64,000 bases of DNA from Tepidisphaera sp. (GTDB taxonomy: Bacteria > Planctomycetota > Phycisphaerae > Phycisphaerales > UBA1924). The stretch is from NCBI GenBank assembly GCA_016124375.1, contig WGNV01000002.1, forward strand, positions 62,001 through 126,000, written 5' to 3'. Each line of letters opens with the position of its first letter. The first letter of the stretch is position 1. A program made the translations under genes and the position numbers. Shown here in pieces: positions 9,194 through 18,575 of the stretch. The notes beneath the pieces are model-generated. The model was not told where the DNA came from. It ran no database searches and worked only from the letters and a program-made list of their open reading frames with translations.

Positions 9194-11068
9194 GTGAGCG
9201 AGCAACCGGAAACCAAACAAATCCGCACAACCCGCACGCCCTGGGGGCTCGCGCGGGGCGAGCGCGCGGTCATCGCGGCAGGGCTGGCCGTCGCCGCCAT
9301 CGTCGTGGGCGTCCTGGGCGCGAGCGCCTGGTGGACCGTGCACACCTATCGGGCGGCCTTCGAAAAGGGCCGCGTCGAGCAGATTTCTCTCGCCGGCCGC
9401 CTGTTGGCCGCCAGCGCCGAGCGACTGCTGGCCGACGATGAGACCACCAGCGTGCGACGTCTGGTCAGCGACGCCACTTTCCAGTACCACCTCGAATCCG
9501 CGCGAATCGTGCTAGGTAACGGCAAGGTGATCGCTGACGCCAGGCCCGAGAACATCACGCAGCTTGAAGTTCCAGAGTCATTCCCCGCGATGCCTTCCGG
9601 CGATTTCGAATCTGATCTGGACGGCAAGCGCGTGCATCTCAGGGTTCCCTTGTTCGTCACGGGCCGTGGCAACGCGCGCCTGGAACTCTCCGCGATCAGC
9701 ACCCCACCAGCCTGGGCCGACTGGGAAACCCAGGCCGGCATCGGCGCCATCGCCGTCGTCGCCCTCAGCGGCCTGCTCGTCGTCTATCGCGCGATGCGTT
9801 CACGCTGGCGGGCGATCGGCGCCGTGGCCGATGCGCTGCGCCTCGAAGCGACCGGCACGGCCCCGCAGGGTGCGCTGCTCGTGGGTGAGCGTTTCGGGCC
9901 CCTGGCGCGAGCGTGGAACGCCCTGGTCGAGGAACGAGACCGCCTGCGCATCGGCGCCGCCATGCAGGCCGCCTCCAAGACCATCGAAGAACGCACCGGG
10001 CGCGATGGCGATCTCAAGGCCGCGTGCGATGCCATGTGGCACGGATTGATCGTGCTCGACGGAGCCGGCATTGTCCGATACTGCAACGGCGCCGCCGCCG
10101 TGCTGCTGCGTTCCAAGCGAGAATCCGTCACGGGCACGCCGTTGTCGGGCTACGTCGAAGACGCCGCCGCCCAGGAGGCCGTTTCCCGCATCGTTAGCGG
10201 CCAGAGCAAGCAGCGCACCAGCATCGAGGTGGAACGCGCCGCCGCGGGGGATTCGGATCGCACCGTGCTGCGATTGTCCGTGCGGCCTTTGCGGCGCGAA
10301 GACGGCCCCGCGGCCATGGTGATCATCGAGGACACCACCCAGCAGCGAGTGGCCGACGAAAGCCGCAACGCGTTCGTCGCCCAGGCGACGCACGAGCTGC
10401 GCACGCCCCTGACCAACATCCGGCTGTACGTCGAAACGCTGGTCGAGGAGGGGGACGACGCGCAGGTGCGGTCCAAGTGTCTGAACGTCATCGGCGCCGA
10501 ATCTCGCCGGCTGGAACGCATCGTGGGCGACATGCTCAGCGTCTCGGAGATCGAGGCGGGTGCTCTCAAGCTCCGCACGGGCGAAGTGCGCGTCGACGCC
10601 ATGCTCGAGGAACTCGAGGCGGACTTCAAGGCTCAGGCCCAGGACAAGGAAATCAAGCTCGCCTTCGAACTGCCCCCGAAGCTGCCCGTGATGCAAGGCG
10701 ACCGCGACAAGCTCATGCTGGCCTTGCACAACCTGCTCGGAAACGCGCTCAAGTACACCCCCACGGGCGGGCAGGTGAGGGTGCGCGTCGAGGAGGCCTC
10801 GGGAAATCTCAACGTCGCTGTCATCGACAACGGCATCGGCATCAGCAAGGACGAGCAGGAGATGGTCTTCGAGAAGTTCTATCGCGCCAAGGACCGGCGC
10901 ATCGCCAACATCACCGGCTCGGGCATCGGACTGGCGCTGGCCCGCCAGGTGGTGCGCCTGCACGGCGGCGATATCACCTGCGACAGCCAGATCGACAAGG
11001 GCAGCACGTTCACGCTCAGCGTGCCACTGGCCGGCAGCGAAGCCCCAAACGTGCGCATGGCGGCCTGA
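9194..11068 (+). CDS. Membrane-bound sensor histidine kinase (PAS)
   Basis: 624 residues. Two membrane segments (about 25-46 and 181-198) enclose a ~135-residue extracytoplasmic sensor. A PAS-like region follows (DAMWHGLIVLDGAGIVRYCNG), then the HisKA domain with H400 in THELRTPLTNI and the ATPase domain with NLLGNALKYTP, DNGIGI and GSGIGLAL. GTG 9194 is chosen for the GAGGAAG upstream and because the first TM follows it; the longer open frame to the left overlaps the preceding gene out of frame. It probably phosphorylates the NtrC-type regulator at 6551. The STAS gene begins 15 bp downstream. Confidence 0.9.
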   Translation: MSEQPETKQIRTTRTPWGLARGERAVIAAGLAVAAIVVGVLGASAWWTVHTYRAAFEKGRVEQISLAGRLLAASAERLLADDETTSVRRLVSDATFQYHLESARIVLGNGKVIADARPENITQLEVPESFPAMPSGDFESDLDGKRVHLRVPLFVTGRGNARLELSAISTPPAWADWETQAGIGAIAVVALSGLLVVYRAMRSRWRAIGAVADALRLEATGTAPQGALLVGERFGPLARAWNALVEERDRLRIGAAMQAASKTIEERTGRDGDLKAACDAMWHGLIVLDGAGIVRYCNGAAAVLLRSKRESVTGTPLSGYVEDAAAQEAVSRIVSGQSKQRTSIEVERAAAGDSDRTVLRLSVRPLRREDGPAAMVIIEDTTQQRVADESRNAFVAQATHELRTPLTNIRLYVETLVEEGDDAQVRSKCLNVIGAESRRLERIVGDMLSVSEIEAGALKLRTGEVRVDAMLEELEADFKAQAQDKEIKLAFELPPKLPVMQGDRDKLMLALHNLLGNALKYTPTGGQVRVRVEEASGNLNVAVIDNGIGISKDEQEMVFEKFYRAKDRRIANITGSGIGLALARQVVRLHGGDITCDSQIDKGSTFTLSVPLAGSEAPNVRMAA

Positions 11069-11083
11069 CAGGAGGACTCGCGG

Positions 11084-11422
11084 GTGGAGATCAACGAACA
11101 ACGCCACGGCGCGGTGACGGTGATCAAGCCGGTGGGGCCGCTGGTCCAGGGCGATGCCACCCAGTTCCGCACGCACGTGCAGGAAGTCATGACGCGCAGC
11201 CTGGGGAGATTCGTCGTCGACGCTTCGAGCATTCCGTTTGTCGACAGCGCCGGCCTCGAGGCCATGCTGGCGGCCACCGAGGAGCTGGCCTCGGGCGGGC
11301 GGGCGCTGCGTCTCTGCGCCGCCACCGACACGGTGCGGGAAGTGCTGGAACTCACCGGCCTCAATGACCGATTCGAGCATTTTCTTGACGTCAACATGGC
11401 CGTCCGGAGCTTCCTGGCATGA
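11084..11422 (+). CDS. STAS-domain anti-sigma factor antagonist
   Basis: 112 residues, one SpoIIAA-like STAS domain. The regulated serine lies in VDSAGLEAML, the site that SpoIIAB-type kinases phosphorylate. GTG start with AGGAGG at 11070-11075. No anti-sigma kinase or PP2C phosphatase is adjacent; instead it sits between the histidine kinase and the pilus-type ATPase, which it overlaps by 4 nt (ATGA). Inference: it transmits a partner-switching signal to the secretion or pilus operon. It could also be a structural STAS unit of a larger signalling complex. Confidence 0.88.
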   Translation: MEINEQRHGAVTVIKPVGPLVQGDATQFRTHVQEVMTRSLGRFVVDASSIPFVDSAGLEAMLAATEELASGGRALRLCAATDTVREVLELTGLNDRFEHFLDVNMAVRSFLA

Positions 11423-13197
11423 CGTCTGCCCCCGCCAACCCGGGCAGCCCGACGCCCAACCGGCGCGTGGGGGAGGTGTTGGTCGCCGAAGGCGCGATCA
11501 CCCACGAACAACTGCAAAAGGCCCTCGAAAGCCAGCGGGGCGACACCCGCATGCTGGGCGAGCTGCTGGTGGCGCAGGGGCTCATCTCGCAGCAGGTGCT
11601 GGTGCGGGCGATGGCCACGTGCCTGGGCGTGCCGGGGTGCGTGCTGCGCCACGGTCTGATCGATCCCGGGGTGATCAGGCTGATCGGGGTCGAGGAGTGC
11701 GAGCGGCTCAAGTCCATCCCGATGTTCAAGGTCGGTCGCACCCTGACAGTGGCGATGGCCGAGCCCCAGAGCCTGCCGGCGATCGACCGCATCGGCCAGC
11801 TGACCGGCTGCGATGTGAGGCCAGTGTTCGCGACGGCGGCGAACGTGCTGGAGTTTGTCAAGAAATATGGCTCGGGCGACGTCGACGTCGACGAGTTTCT
11901 GACCAAGCTGCAGGACACCGCGGTGGAGGTCGTCGAGCGCGAGACGGTGGACGAAGGGCCGGCCACCGACCTCGACAAGATGATCGCGGGCAGCCCGATC
12001 GTGAATCTTGTCAACATCGCGCTGCTGACGGCGGTCAAGGACAAGTCCAGCGACATCCACATCGAGCCCGACAAGCGCGGCACGCGGATCCGCTATCGCA
12101 TCGACGGCGTCCTGCGGGACCTGATGAAGCCGCCCCCGGGCATGCACGCCGCCATCGTGAGCCGCGTGAAAGTCATCGGGAAGATGGACATCGCCGAGAA
12201 GCGCCTGCCTCAGGAAGGACGCGTGCGCATCGTCGCCGAAGGGCGCGAGATCGACCTCCGCGTGAGCAGCATGCCCACGCTACTGGGGGAGAAGCTGGTG
12301 GTTCGCGTGCTGGACAAGGCGAACCTGAAGGTGCGGCTCGAAGACCTGGGCTTCCGAGCCCAGGCGCTCGACACCTTCAAGCGGTTCCTGAATCAGAGCC
12401 ACGGCATGGCGCTGGTCACCGGGCCGACCGGTAGCGGCAAGACCACGACGCTCTACTCAGCGCTCGACCTCTTGCGCGGCCCCGAGGTGAACATCCTGAC
12501 GGTGGAAGACCCGGTCGAGTACCAGCTCGACACCGTCAACCAGATCCAGGTGAACGAGCCGATCGGGCTCTCCTTCGCCCGGGCGCTGCGGAGCATCCTG
12601 CGGCAGGACCCCGACATCATTATGGTCGGCGAAATCCGCGACAACGAAACCGCTCGCGTCGCGGTGCAGGCGGCACTCACCGGGCACCTGGTGCTGGCGA
12701 CGCTGCACACCAACGACGCGCCCGGGGCCGTGGCGCGACTGGTGGACATGAACATCGAGACATACCTGCTCAGCAGCGCGTTCAACGGCGCCGTCGCCCA
12801 GCGGCTGGCCCGCACGATCTGCGCTGGATGCGCGACCAAGTACTTCCCCAGCGAGCAGGTGCTTGCCGACGCGGGGCTGCACAATCACTCGGGAAGGGCC
12901 TTTCGCAAGGGCGGGGGCTGCCAGCGCTGCCACGACTCGGGCTTTGCGGGACGCATGGGCGTGTACGAGGTCTTCGAGGTGACGCCCGAACTTCGCCGCA
13001 TGATTCACCACGGGCGCCCGACGCACGAGCTGCGAGCCAAGATGCGTGAGTTGGGCGGGCTCTCCCTGCGCGAGGAGGGCGTGCTGCTGGCCTTGGACGG
13101 GAAGACAAGCCTGGAGGAGGTCCTGCGCGTGACGCAGAACGACGATGAAGAACAGGCGCCCGCGCCGAAGCCGGCACCCGCCAAGGAGGCCGCGTGA
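11419..13197 (+). CDS. Type IV pilus / type II secretion assembly ATPase (PilB/GspE)
   Basis: 592-residue hexameric traffic ATPase that powers pilin or pseudopilin extension at the inner membrane. N-terminal MshEN-type domain (VGEVLVAEGAI, GELLVAQGLI), then the catalytic domain with Walker A GPTGSGKTT (335-343), Asp box TVEDPVEY, Walker B IIMVGEIRD (400-408) and His box TGHLVLATLHTND. The zinc-binding cysteines C468, C471, C501 and C504 are present. It starts within the STAS gene stop. First of eleven contiguous machine genes reaching 21536. Confidence 0.95.
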   Translation: MTSAPANPGSPTPNRRVGEVLVAEGAITHEQLQKALESQRGDTRMLGELLVAQGLISQQVLVRAMATCLGVPGCVLRHGLIDPGVIRLIGVEECERLKSIPMFKVGRTLTVAMAEPQSLPAIDRIGQLTGCDVRPVFATAANVLEFVKKYGSGDVDVDEFLTKLQDTAVEVVERETVDEGPATDLDKMIAGSPIVNLVNIALLTAVKDKSSDIHIEPDKRGTRIRYRIDGVLRDLMKPPPGMHAAIVSRVKVIGKMDIAEKRLPQEGRVRIVAEGREIDLRVSSMPTLLGEKLVVRVLDKANLKVRLEDLGFRAQALDTFKRFLNQSHGMALVTGPTGSGKTTTLYSALDLLRGPEVNILTVEDPVEYQLDTVNQIQVNEPIGLSFARALRSILRQDPDIIMVGEIRDNETARVAVQAALTGHLVLATLHTNDAPGAVARLVDMNIETYLLSSAFNGAVAQRLARTICAGCATKYFPSEQVLADAGLHNHSGRAFRKGGGCQRCHDSGFAGRMGVYEVFEVTPELRRMIHHGRPTHELRAKMRELGGLSLREEGVLLALDGKTSLEEVLRVTQNDDEEQAPAPKPAPAKEAA

Positions 13198-14408
13198 AGT
13201 TCAGCGTCAAGGGTTACGACCGCGCCGGCAAGGCGGTGACCGAGGTCATCGAGGCGGGCGACCGCGCGGGCGTGGCGGAGGTGATGCTGCGCCGGGGCGT
13301 CTTCGCGAGCGAAATCCTCGAGACCAGCGAAGAGGGCCTGAGCAAGCCGGCGGCGGCGGGGCGGGGTGGGGGCAGCCGCGAGAACCTGGCGGCGTTCATG
13401 CGCCAGCTCTCGATCCTGGTGCAGACCGGCACGCCCCTGATCGACGCGATCACGTCTATCGAGCGTCAAACGGCCCCCGGCAAGTGGCGCGACACGCTGG
13501 CGGCTTTGCGTGCCCGGCTCGAAGAGGGCGCGCAGTTGTCCGAGGCGATGGGCGCGTTCCCCAAGCAGTTTGACGGAGTGTGCCGCAGCCTGGTGGCGGC
13601 GGGCGAATCCGGCGGCGGGCTGGACACCATGCTGACGCGTCTGGCAAAGATGGTGCGGGAGCAGCAGAAGATAAGCAAGACGGTGGTGAGCGCGATGGTC
13701 TACCCCTGCATGCTGGTGGGCATCGCGGTGTGCGTGACGGCGACGATGGTGGTGTTCGTGCTGCCCCGGTTTGAGGGGCTTTTCAAGACGCTGAATACCC
13801 CGCTGCCGCCATCGACCAAGCTGCTGATGCAGATCAGCCATCTGCTGCAGAACGACTGGGCGTGGGTGGTGGGCGGGCTGGCGGCCGGCGTGGCGCTGCT
13901 GTGGCTGTGGATCACCCGGGGCGGCGGGTGGTCGACGATTCTGGCGGCGGCGCTGCGCGTGCCGTTGCTGGGCACGCTGCTCAGAGACTTCTCGACGGCG
14001 AGGATCGCAAGGGTGCTGGGCGTGCTGCTCGAGGGCCGCGTGTCGATGATCGAAGCGATCCGGCTCACGCGGCAGAGCGTGTCGCACCCCGCGTACTCGG
14101 CGCTGATGTCCAGGGTGGAAGAAGCGGTGACGCGAGGAGAGAACATCTCGGCAGCACTCGAGTCGGGGGGGCTGATCCGTCCCAGCGTCATCCAGGCGGT
14201 GCGCAGCGCCGAACGCAGCGGCAAGGTGGGCCATGTGCTGGTCTCGCTGGCGGATTACATGGACGAGGACAACGCGCTGCTGCTCAGGACCGTGACCAAC
14301 ATGCTCGAGCCCATGATCCTGATCGTGCTCGGCGTGATCGTGGGCGGGATGGCGATCAGCATGTTCTTGCCGCTGTTCGATCTGACGGCGGCGGGGGGTG
14401 TGCATTGA
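13194..14408 (+). CDS. Type IV pilus / T2SS inner-membrane platform protein (PilC/GspF)
   Basis: 404 residues. Two GspF domains are separated by membrane segments (VYPCMLVGIAVCVTATMVVFVLPRF near 165-190, another around 225-240) and a final TM near the C-terminus (LIVLGVIVGGMAISMFLPLF). Motifs GESGGGLD and AERSGKV are typical of the two repeats. GTG start overlaps the ATPase stop by 4 nt and has AAGGAGG at 13183-13189. It anchors the ATPase and the pilin subunits in the membrane. Confidence 0.94.
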   Translation: MKFSVKGYDRAGKAVTEVIEAGDRAGVAEVMLRRGVFASEILETSEEGLSKPAAAGRGGGSRENLAAFMRQLSILVQTGTPLIDAITSIERQTAPGKWRDTLAALRARLEEGAQLSEAMGAFPKQFDGVCRSLVAAGESGGGLDTMLTRLAKMVREQQKISKTVVSAMVYPCMLVGIAVCVTATMVVFVLPRFEGLFKTLNTPLPPSTKLLMQISHLLQNDWAWVVGGLAAGVALLWLWITRGGGWSTILAAALRVPLLGTLLRDFSTARIARVLGVLLEGRVSMIEAIRLTRQSVSHPAYSALMSRVEEAVTRGENISAALESGGLIRPSVIQAVRSAERSGKVGHVLVSLADYMDEDNALLLRTVTNMLEPMILIVLGVIVGGMAISMFLPLFDLTAAGGVH

Positions 14409-15472
14409 GCCTTATTCCAGGGCAATTGTCGTGCATCGGCGTCGGCGTGGCGGGCGGCACGATGAGCGTGGTGCAGGTGTCGCGCCCCCGGGGCGGACGA
14501 GGGGCCATCAGGGTGGAAGCCGCGGCCAGCATCGCGCGCTCGGGACCGGGCCCGCTGACGAAGAGCGACGCGGAGGTGCTCGCGGGTGTGCTGGAGCGGG
14601 GCGGGTTTGAAGGGACGCGAGTGGTGCTGGCGCCGGCCCGGGGCGCGGTGTGCGTGCAGCCGCTGGAACTGCCACCCAGGGGCAGCGGGGCGCCGCTGTC
14701 GCAGATCGCGCGGGCGGAGATGGCGCGGGTGCTGAAGATGGATCCGAACGCGGTGGAGGTCGCGATGTGGGATGTGCCACCCCCGAGCCGGGCGGGCAAT
14801 GCGACGCACGTGATGGCCGCGGCGCTGACGAAGCAGGCGGGCGATGAGGCCGCGGAGCTGCTGCAGAGCGTGGGGCTGGAGATTGCGGCGATCGACGTTC
14901 GCAGCCTGGCGCTGGCGCGGGCGGCAAGCCCGTGGCTCGAGCCAACGGGCGTCAGCATGCTGATCGACGTGTCGTGGGACGGGGTGTGCATCATGGTCGT
15001 CTTGGCGGGGCGGGTGGTCTTTGAGCGCGAGGTGGACCATCTGTCGCCCGCCAGGCTCTGCGGGGCGGCGGCGGAGCGCTGGCGGCTCGAGCCCGAGACC
15101 ATCGCCCGGGCGCTGACCCATCCGGAGTGGCCTCATGCGGGTGACATCGTTCGCCTGGCGGGCGGGGCGATTGCCGATTTTGTGGATGCGCTGACTCCGG
15201 AGATTGCACGCTCCGCGGCGTACGCGGCGCACAGGTACCCCAACGCCAAGCTCGAGCGGCTGCTGTTGGCGGGGGCGTGGGCGGAACTGAACGGGCTGCG
15301 GGAGCGTGTGGAGGCGCATCTGCACGTCCCGGCCAGGGTGGTCAGGGCGTTGGATGTCGCGGTGGTGTCTCCCCGCGTGCAGTCCGCCAGTGTCGGGGCG
15401 GGCTCGCTGCTCGCCCTCGGCCTGGCGATGCACCCCGGGCATGGCGTCAGCGCTCAGGAGGTGGCGGCATGA
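14405..15472 (+). CDS. PilM-like / GspL-cytoplasmic-domain-like protein
   Basis: 355 residues. Placed as PilM by order (directly before PilN and PilO) and by weak actin-like features such as SMLIDVSWDGVCIMVV and LLLAGAWAELNGLRERVE. PilM binds the cytoplasmic tip of PilN and links the ATPase to the periplasmic alignment complex. TTG at 14405 overlaps the GspF stop and is the only sensible start. Sequence similarity alone is modest, so the name rests largely on synteny. Confidence 0.75.
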   Translation: MSLIPGQLSCIGVGVAGGTMSVVQVSRPRGGRGAIRVEAAASIARSGPGPLTKSDAEVLAGVLERGGFEGTRVVLAPARGAVCVQPLELPPRGSGAPLSQIARAEMARVLKMDPNAVEVAMWDVPPPSRAGNATHVMAAALTKQAGDEAAELLQSVGLEIAAIDVRSLALARAASPWLEPTGVSMLIDVSWDGVCIMVVLAGRVVFEREVDHLSPARLCGAAAERWRLEPETIARALTHPEWPHAGDIVRLAGGAIADFVDALTPEIARSAAYAAHRYPNAKLERLLLAGAWAELNGLRERVEAHLHVPARVVRALDVAVVSPRVQSASVGAGSLLALGLAMHPGHGVSAQEVAA

Positions 15473-16077
15473 TCGCGGTGAACCTGCTTTCCGTCGAACG
15501 CGTGGCGGCGGCGCGCCGCCGGGCGCGGCGACGCGCCTGGGCCGGCGTGCTGATGGGGCACGCGGCGCTGGCGGGGTTGACGCTGCTGGTGGTGGCACGC
15601 CTGGATTCGCCCGGCGAAAGCTCCGCCCAGCAGATCGCGAGGCTGCAGGATCAACTGAGCCAGAAGGACCGCGAGCGTGGCGTCATCACTTCCGAGATCG
15701 CCGCCTTGCGGGCACGAATCGCGCTCTCCGATCGCGTCACGGACCACCCGCGATGGGGTTCGCTTCTCGCGCTTCTGAGCAACGCCCTGGCGGGCGACGG
15801 CGTGCTCGACCGGATTGAGATCGGGTCGAAGACCAGCACGCCTATTCGAGAGGGCAAGACCGAGAAGCGGCTGCGGGATTCGTACTCCGTCACGCTCAGC
15901 GGTTACGCGGGCTCGCGCGCGGGAGTGGCACGATTCATCACCCGCCTGGAGGCGATCGGGGTGTTCGATTCGGTGACGCCCCTGGAAACGCGTGCGACCA
16001 CCTATGGCCCGAACAACGCCGAGGCGGTGTCGTTCTCACTTTCGCTCTCGCTGTCGGAAGGAGGCAAGGGCAAATGA
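15469..16077 (+). CDS. PilN-like fimbrial assembly protein
   Basis: 202 residues. Starts MIAVNLLSVE, close to the PilM-binding INLLP motif of PilN, followed by an Arg-rich stretch, one TM (about 30-45), a coiled coil (QQIARLQDQLSQKDRERG) and a ferredoxin-like C-terminal region. ATG lies in the ATGA overlap with the PilM-like gene. Inner-membrane member of the PilM-N-O alignment complex. Confidence 0.82.
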   Translation: MIAVNLLSVERVAAARRRARRRAWAGVLMGHAALAGLTLLVVARLDSPGESSAQQIARLQDQLSQKDRERGVITSEIAALRARIALSDRVTDHPRWGSLLALLSNALAGDGVLDRIEIGSKTSTPIREGKTEKRLRDSYSVTLSGYAGSRAGVARFITRLEAIGVFDSVTPLETRATTYGPNNAEAVSFSLSLSLSEGGKGK

Positions 16078-16685
16078 CACCCCCGACGCGGCTGATGCGT
16101 GAGGACATGCTGGGCGTGGCGGCGCTGGTGGTAGTGTCGGTGGGGGCCTACCTGGGGGGCATCGAGCCGGTGCGGGAGGCGCAGGCGAAGGCCGCGGAGC
16201 AGCGCGACACGCTGACGAAGCTGAAGGGCGAGGTTGGAGAGCGTGAGCAGCAGCTGGTCGCGCTGCGGACCCTGCTCGAAAAGGTGCGGGGCGATGCGAA
16301 GCACAGCATCGCGCTGAGCGGCCCCGGGTTGCTGGCGCAGCGGCTCACCGAGATCCCGGCGGTGGCGACCCGGCAGGGCGTGAAGGTGGCCGAGATCCAG
16401 CCCAGCGCCGCGGTGGCGCTCGACGGGCTGTCGAAACAGCCGATCCGGTTCTCGGGCGAGGGCGGCTACTTGGACGTCGTGAAGTTTCTCGACACGCTCG
16501 ACGCGGAGTTGCCGGACGTCGAGGTGACGGCGCTTTCGATCTTCTCGCTCTCGAACGCGGACCGCCCGACGGCGCGTTTCTCGGCGGATGTGTCGTGGTA
16601 CACGCTTCCGGCGGGTTCGGCGGCGCCGGCCGCAAAGCCCGCGCAGACTGCCGCGCCCGTGCATTTGCCCGACGATGCGCATTGA
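16074..16685 (+). CDS. PilO-like fimbrial assembly protein
   Basis: 203 residues. One N-terminal TM (about 12-29), a coiled coil (AEQRDTLTKLKGEVGEREQQ) and a C-terminal PilO-type fold with IRFSGEGGYLDVVKFLDTL. It overlaps the PilN-like gene by ATGA. Ala/Pro-rich tail. Expected to dimerise with PilN in the periplasm. Confidence 0.85.
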   Translation: MTPPTRLMREDMLGVAALVVVSVGAYLGGIEPVREAQAKAAEQRDTLTKLKGEVGEREQQLVALRTLLEKVRGDAKHSIALSGPGLLAQRLTEIPAVATRQGVKVAEIQPSAAVALDGLSKQPIRFSGEGGYLDVVKFLDTLDAELPDVEVTALSIFSLSNADRPTARFSADVSWYTLPAGSAAPAAKPAQTAAPVHLPDDAH

Positions 16686-17262
16686 CGTGGCGAGCGTTGA
16701 ATGGCACGTTCTGGGCGTGGAACTCAATCGTCAACGTAAAGTCGGGCTGGCGGTGGCGGCTGTTGCCATCGCGGCGCTGGTGGTCGATCGGATGACCGGC
16801 GGCGGACCGAGCCCGCTGGGCCCATCGTCGGCGCAGGCCGCGGCTGAGCCGGTCGGGGCCGCACCGGAGAAGCCAGCGAAGAGCGCCACGGCGGCTGGGG
16901 CGTTGGATCCGGCTCCGACGTCGGTGCGGGCGCGTCTGGACGCGGTGCGAGCGAAGGCGGGCAGTGAGGTATCGGACGTGTTCGCCCCGCCCAAGGCGTG
17001 GGTCGCGGAGGCCGCGGCTCCGGTGCGGACCGGGACCGAGCCGACCACGGAGGAGAAGGCGGCGGCGTTGGCAGCTGCGCACCGCCTGACCGGGGTATCG
17101 ATGGGGTCCAAGCAGGTGGTGGTGATCGACGGGAATCCCTACACGCTTGGCGCGACGCGGAACGGGCTGACGCTCGTGTCGATCGCGGCGGACGGCCGGA
17201 GCGTGACCATCGAGTCGGGGGGCGTCGAGGCGACGCTGACGCTGAGTTCTACGGATCGTTGA
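16675..17262 (+). CDS. PilP/GspC-like periplasmic protein
   Basis: 195 residues if ATG 16675 is used; GTG 16717, nearer the TM, is an alternative. One TM (about 22-36) is followed by an Ala/Pro-rich linker and a small beta domain (VVVIDGNPYTLGATRNGLTL, SIAADGRSVTIESGG) of the kind PilP and GspC use to contact the secretin. Follows PilO with an 11-nt overlap. No secretin gene is present in the window. The assignment is by order and architecture. Confidence 0.68.
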   Translation: MRIDVASVEWHVLGVELNRQRKVGLAVAAVAIAALVVDRMTGGGPSPLGPSSAQAAAEPVGAAPEKPAKSATAAGALDPAPTSVRARLDAVRAKAGSEVSDVFAPPKAWVAEAAAPVRTGTEPTTEEKAAALAAAHRLTGVSMGSKQVVVIDGNPYTLGATRNGLTLVSIAADGRSVTIESGGVEATLTLSSTDR

Positions 17263-17448
17263 GTGCGATTTGAGGGAACGCGCGGGTCTGTGCGGCCTTT
17301 TCGGTCTGCATGTCTTGAGAGGGGCCGCGAGGGGACGGACGCGTCATGGGCCGTGAAGGTTTGCGTCTCGGGCGACGATATCTACCACGGAAACTACTGG
17401 CGGGCGGGGAGAATCGTCCGGCCGTTGGATCTTTACAGGAGTTCAAGG

Positions 17449-17928
17449 ATGCGAACCTCGCGTGGCCGTCGTGGATTCAGTCTTATTGAGTTGGTGATCG
17501 TGGTGGTGATCATCGGCGTGATCGCCGCGATCGCGATTCCGCGTATGAGCCGGGGTGCGGCGGGCGCGTCGGATGCGGCGCTGTCGGGCAACCTGACCAT
17601 TCTGCGCAACGCGATCGATCTGTATCACACGGAGCACGGCGGCACGGATTCGGATTACCCGAAGGTCGCGAAGTTCCAGGCTCAGTTGGTCACCTACACC
17701 GACGCCACGGGGACCGCGAACGCGACCAAGGACACCACGTACATCTATGGTCCGTATCTGGCCGCGGTGCCGGTGTTGCCGGTGGGCTCGATGAAGGGCA
17801 AGAACGGCGTGGCGGCGGCGGCGGGCGCGGGGATCGGCTGGGTCTATGACGAGACGACCGGCGCGATCAGCGCGGCGCTTCCTGACGCCGAAGTGGACGC
17901 AGCGGGCAAGAAGTACAACACGTACTAG
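17449..17928 (+). CDS. Major pseudopilin / type IV pilin (GspG-like)
   Basis: 159 residues. Classic prepilin leader: short basic start, RRG then FSLIELVIVVVIIGVIAAIAIPRM, cleaved after Gly with Glu at +5 of the mature protein. The C-terminal part (NAIDLYHTEHGG, then GIGWVYDETTGAI) looks like the GspG fold. ATG 17449 follows ACAGGAG. The 186-bp gap upstream is the largest inside the machine operon and could hold a separate promoter for strong pilin expression. Probably the main fibre subunit. Confidence 0.88.
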   Translation: MRTSRGRRGFSLIELVIVVVIIGVIAAIAIPRMSRGAAGASDAALSGNLTILRNAIDLYHTEHGGTDSDYPKVAKFQAQLVTYTDATGTANATKDTTYIYGPYLAAVPVLPVGSMKGKNGVAAAAGAGIGWVYDETTGAISAALPDAEVDAAGKKYNTY

Positions 17929-18005
17929 CACGATGTGTCGGGCCCGTGGGCCGATTGGCCGCGGCGCTCGTGTGCGACGCTCCAGCGTGTGAGAGGGAGC
18001 CGCCG

Positions 18006-18575
18006 ATGTGGAAGACGACACCACAACGCCCGGGCAAGCCTGAATGGGCCGCTCGGGCGTCTTCGCGCGCTTTTTCGATGCTGGAGTTGGTGCTGGTGCT
18101 GGTGGTGGTGGGTGTGGTGGCGGCGATGGCGGTACCCCGGTACGGTGCCGCGCGTTCTCAGTATCGGGTGCAGGCGGCGGCGCAGCGGGCGGCGAGCGAC
18201 TACCTCGGGCTGAGGCAGCGGGCAATGGCGGCGAGCGGGAACGGGAGACTGCTGGCGTCAGACAATGCGAGCAAGTACACGATCGAGGTGACGAGCCGCG
18301 ACGCCAGCGGCAGCACCACGACGACAACGCAGACGGTGGACCTGAGCCCGGAGCCCTATCGGGCGGCGATCTTTGACGTGAGCTATTCGAAAGGAAGCGA
18401 CTTTGGCTTTGACGCCTATGGAAACACGCTGGGTGCCGGAACGCTGACGCTGCGGAGCACATGGACGGCGTGCCAGGTGAGCCTCGACGCGTCTGGCGGG
18501 GCGAGCGTGGGCGCCGCCAGGGCGATGACGAGCACGCAGCGGGCCGGCGTCGTGGCGGCGGGAGGCGAGAAGTGA
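18006..18575 (+). CDS. GspH-like minor pseudopilin
   Basis: 189 residues. Prepilin-type segment ASSRAF then SMLELVLVLVVVGVVAAMAVP; the cleavage residue before Phe is Ala rather than the usual Gly. A ~40-residue leader is long for the class. Downstream region (YLGLRQRAMAASGNGRL) resembles GspH/FimT. ATG 18006 chosen as the nearest start before the leader; an earlier in-frame codon at 17946 is less likely. Confidence 0.78.
   Translation: MWKTTPQRPGKPEWAARASSRAFSMLELVLVLVVVGVVAAMAVPRYGAARSQYRVQAAAQRAASDYLGLRQRAMAASGNGRLLASDNASKYTIEVTSRDASGSTTTTTQTVDLSPEPYRAAIFDVSYSKGSDFGFDAYGNTLGAGTLTLRSTWTACQVSLDASGGASVGAARAMTSTQRAGVVAAGGEK

Noticed and set aside
13005..15598. Minus-strand open frames of about 450 codons under gspF and pilM
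   Set aside because: Compositionally extreme and antisense to well-supported machine genes.
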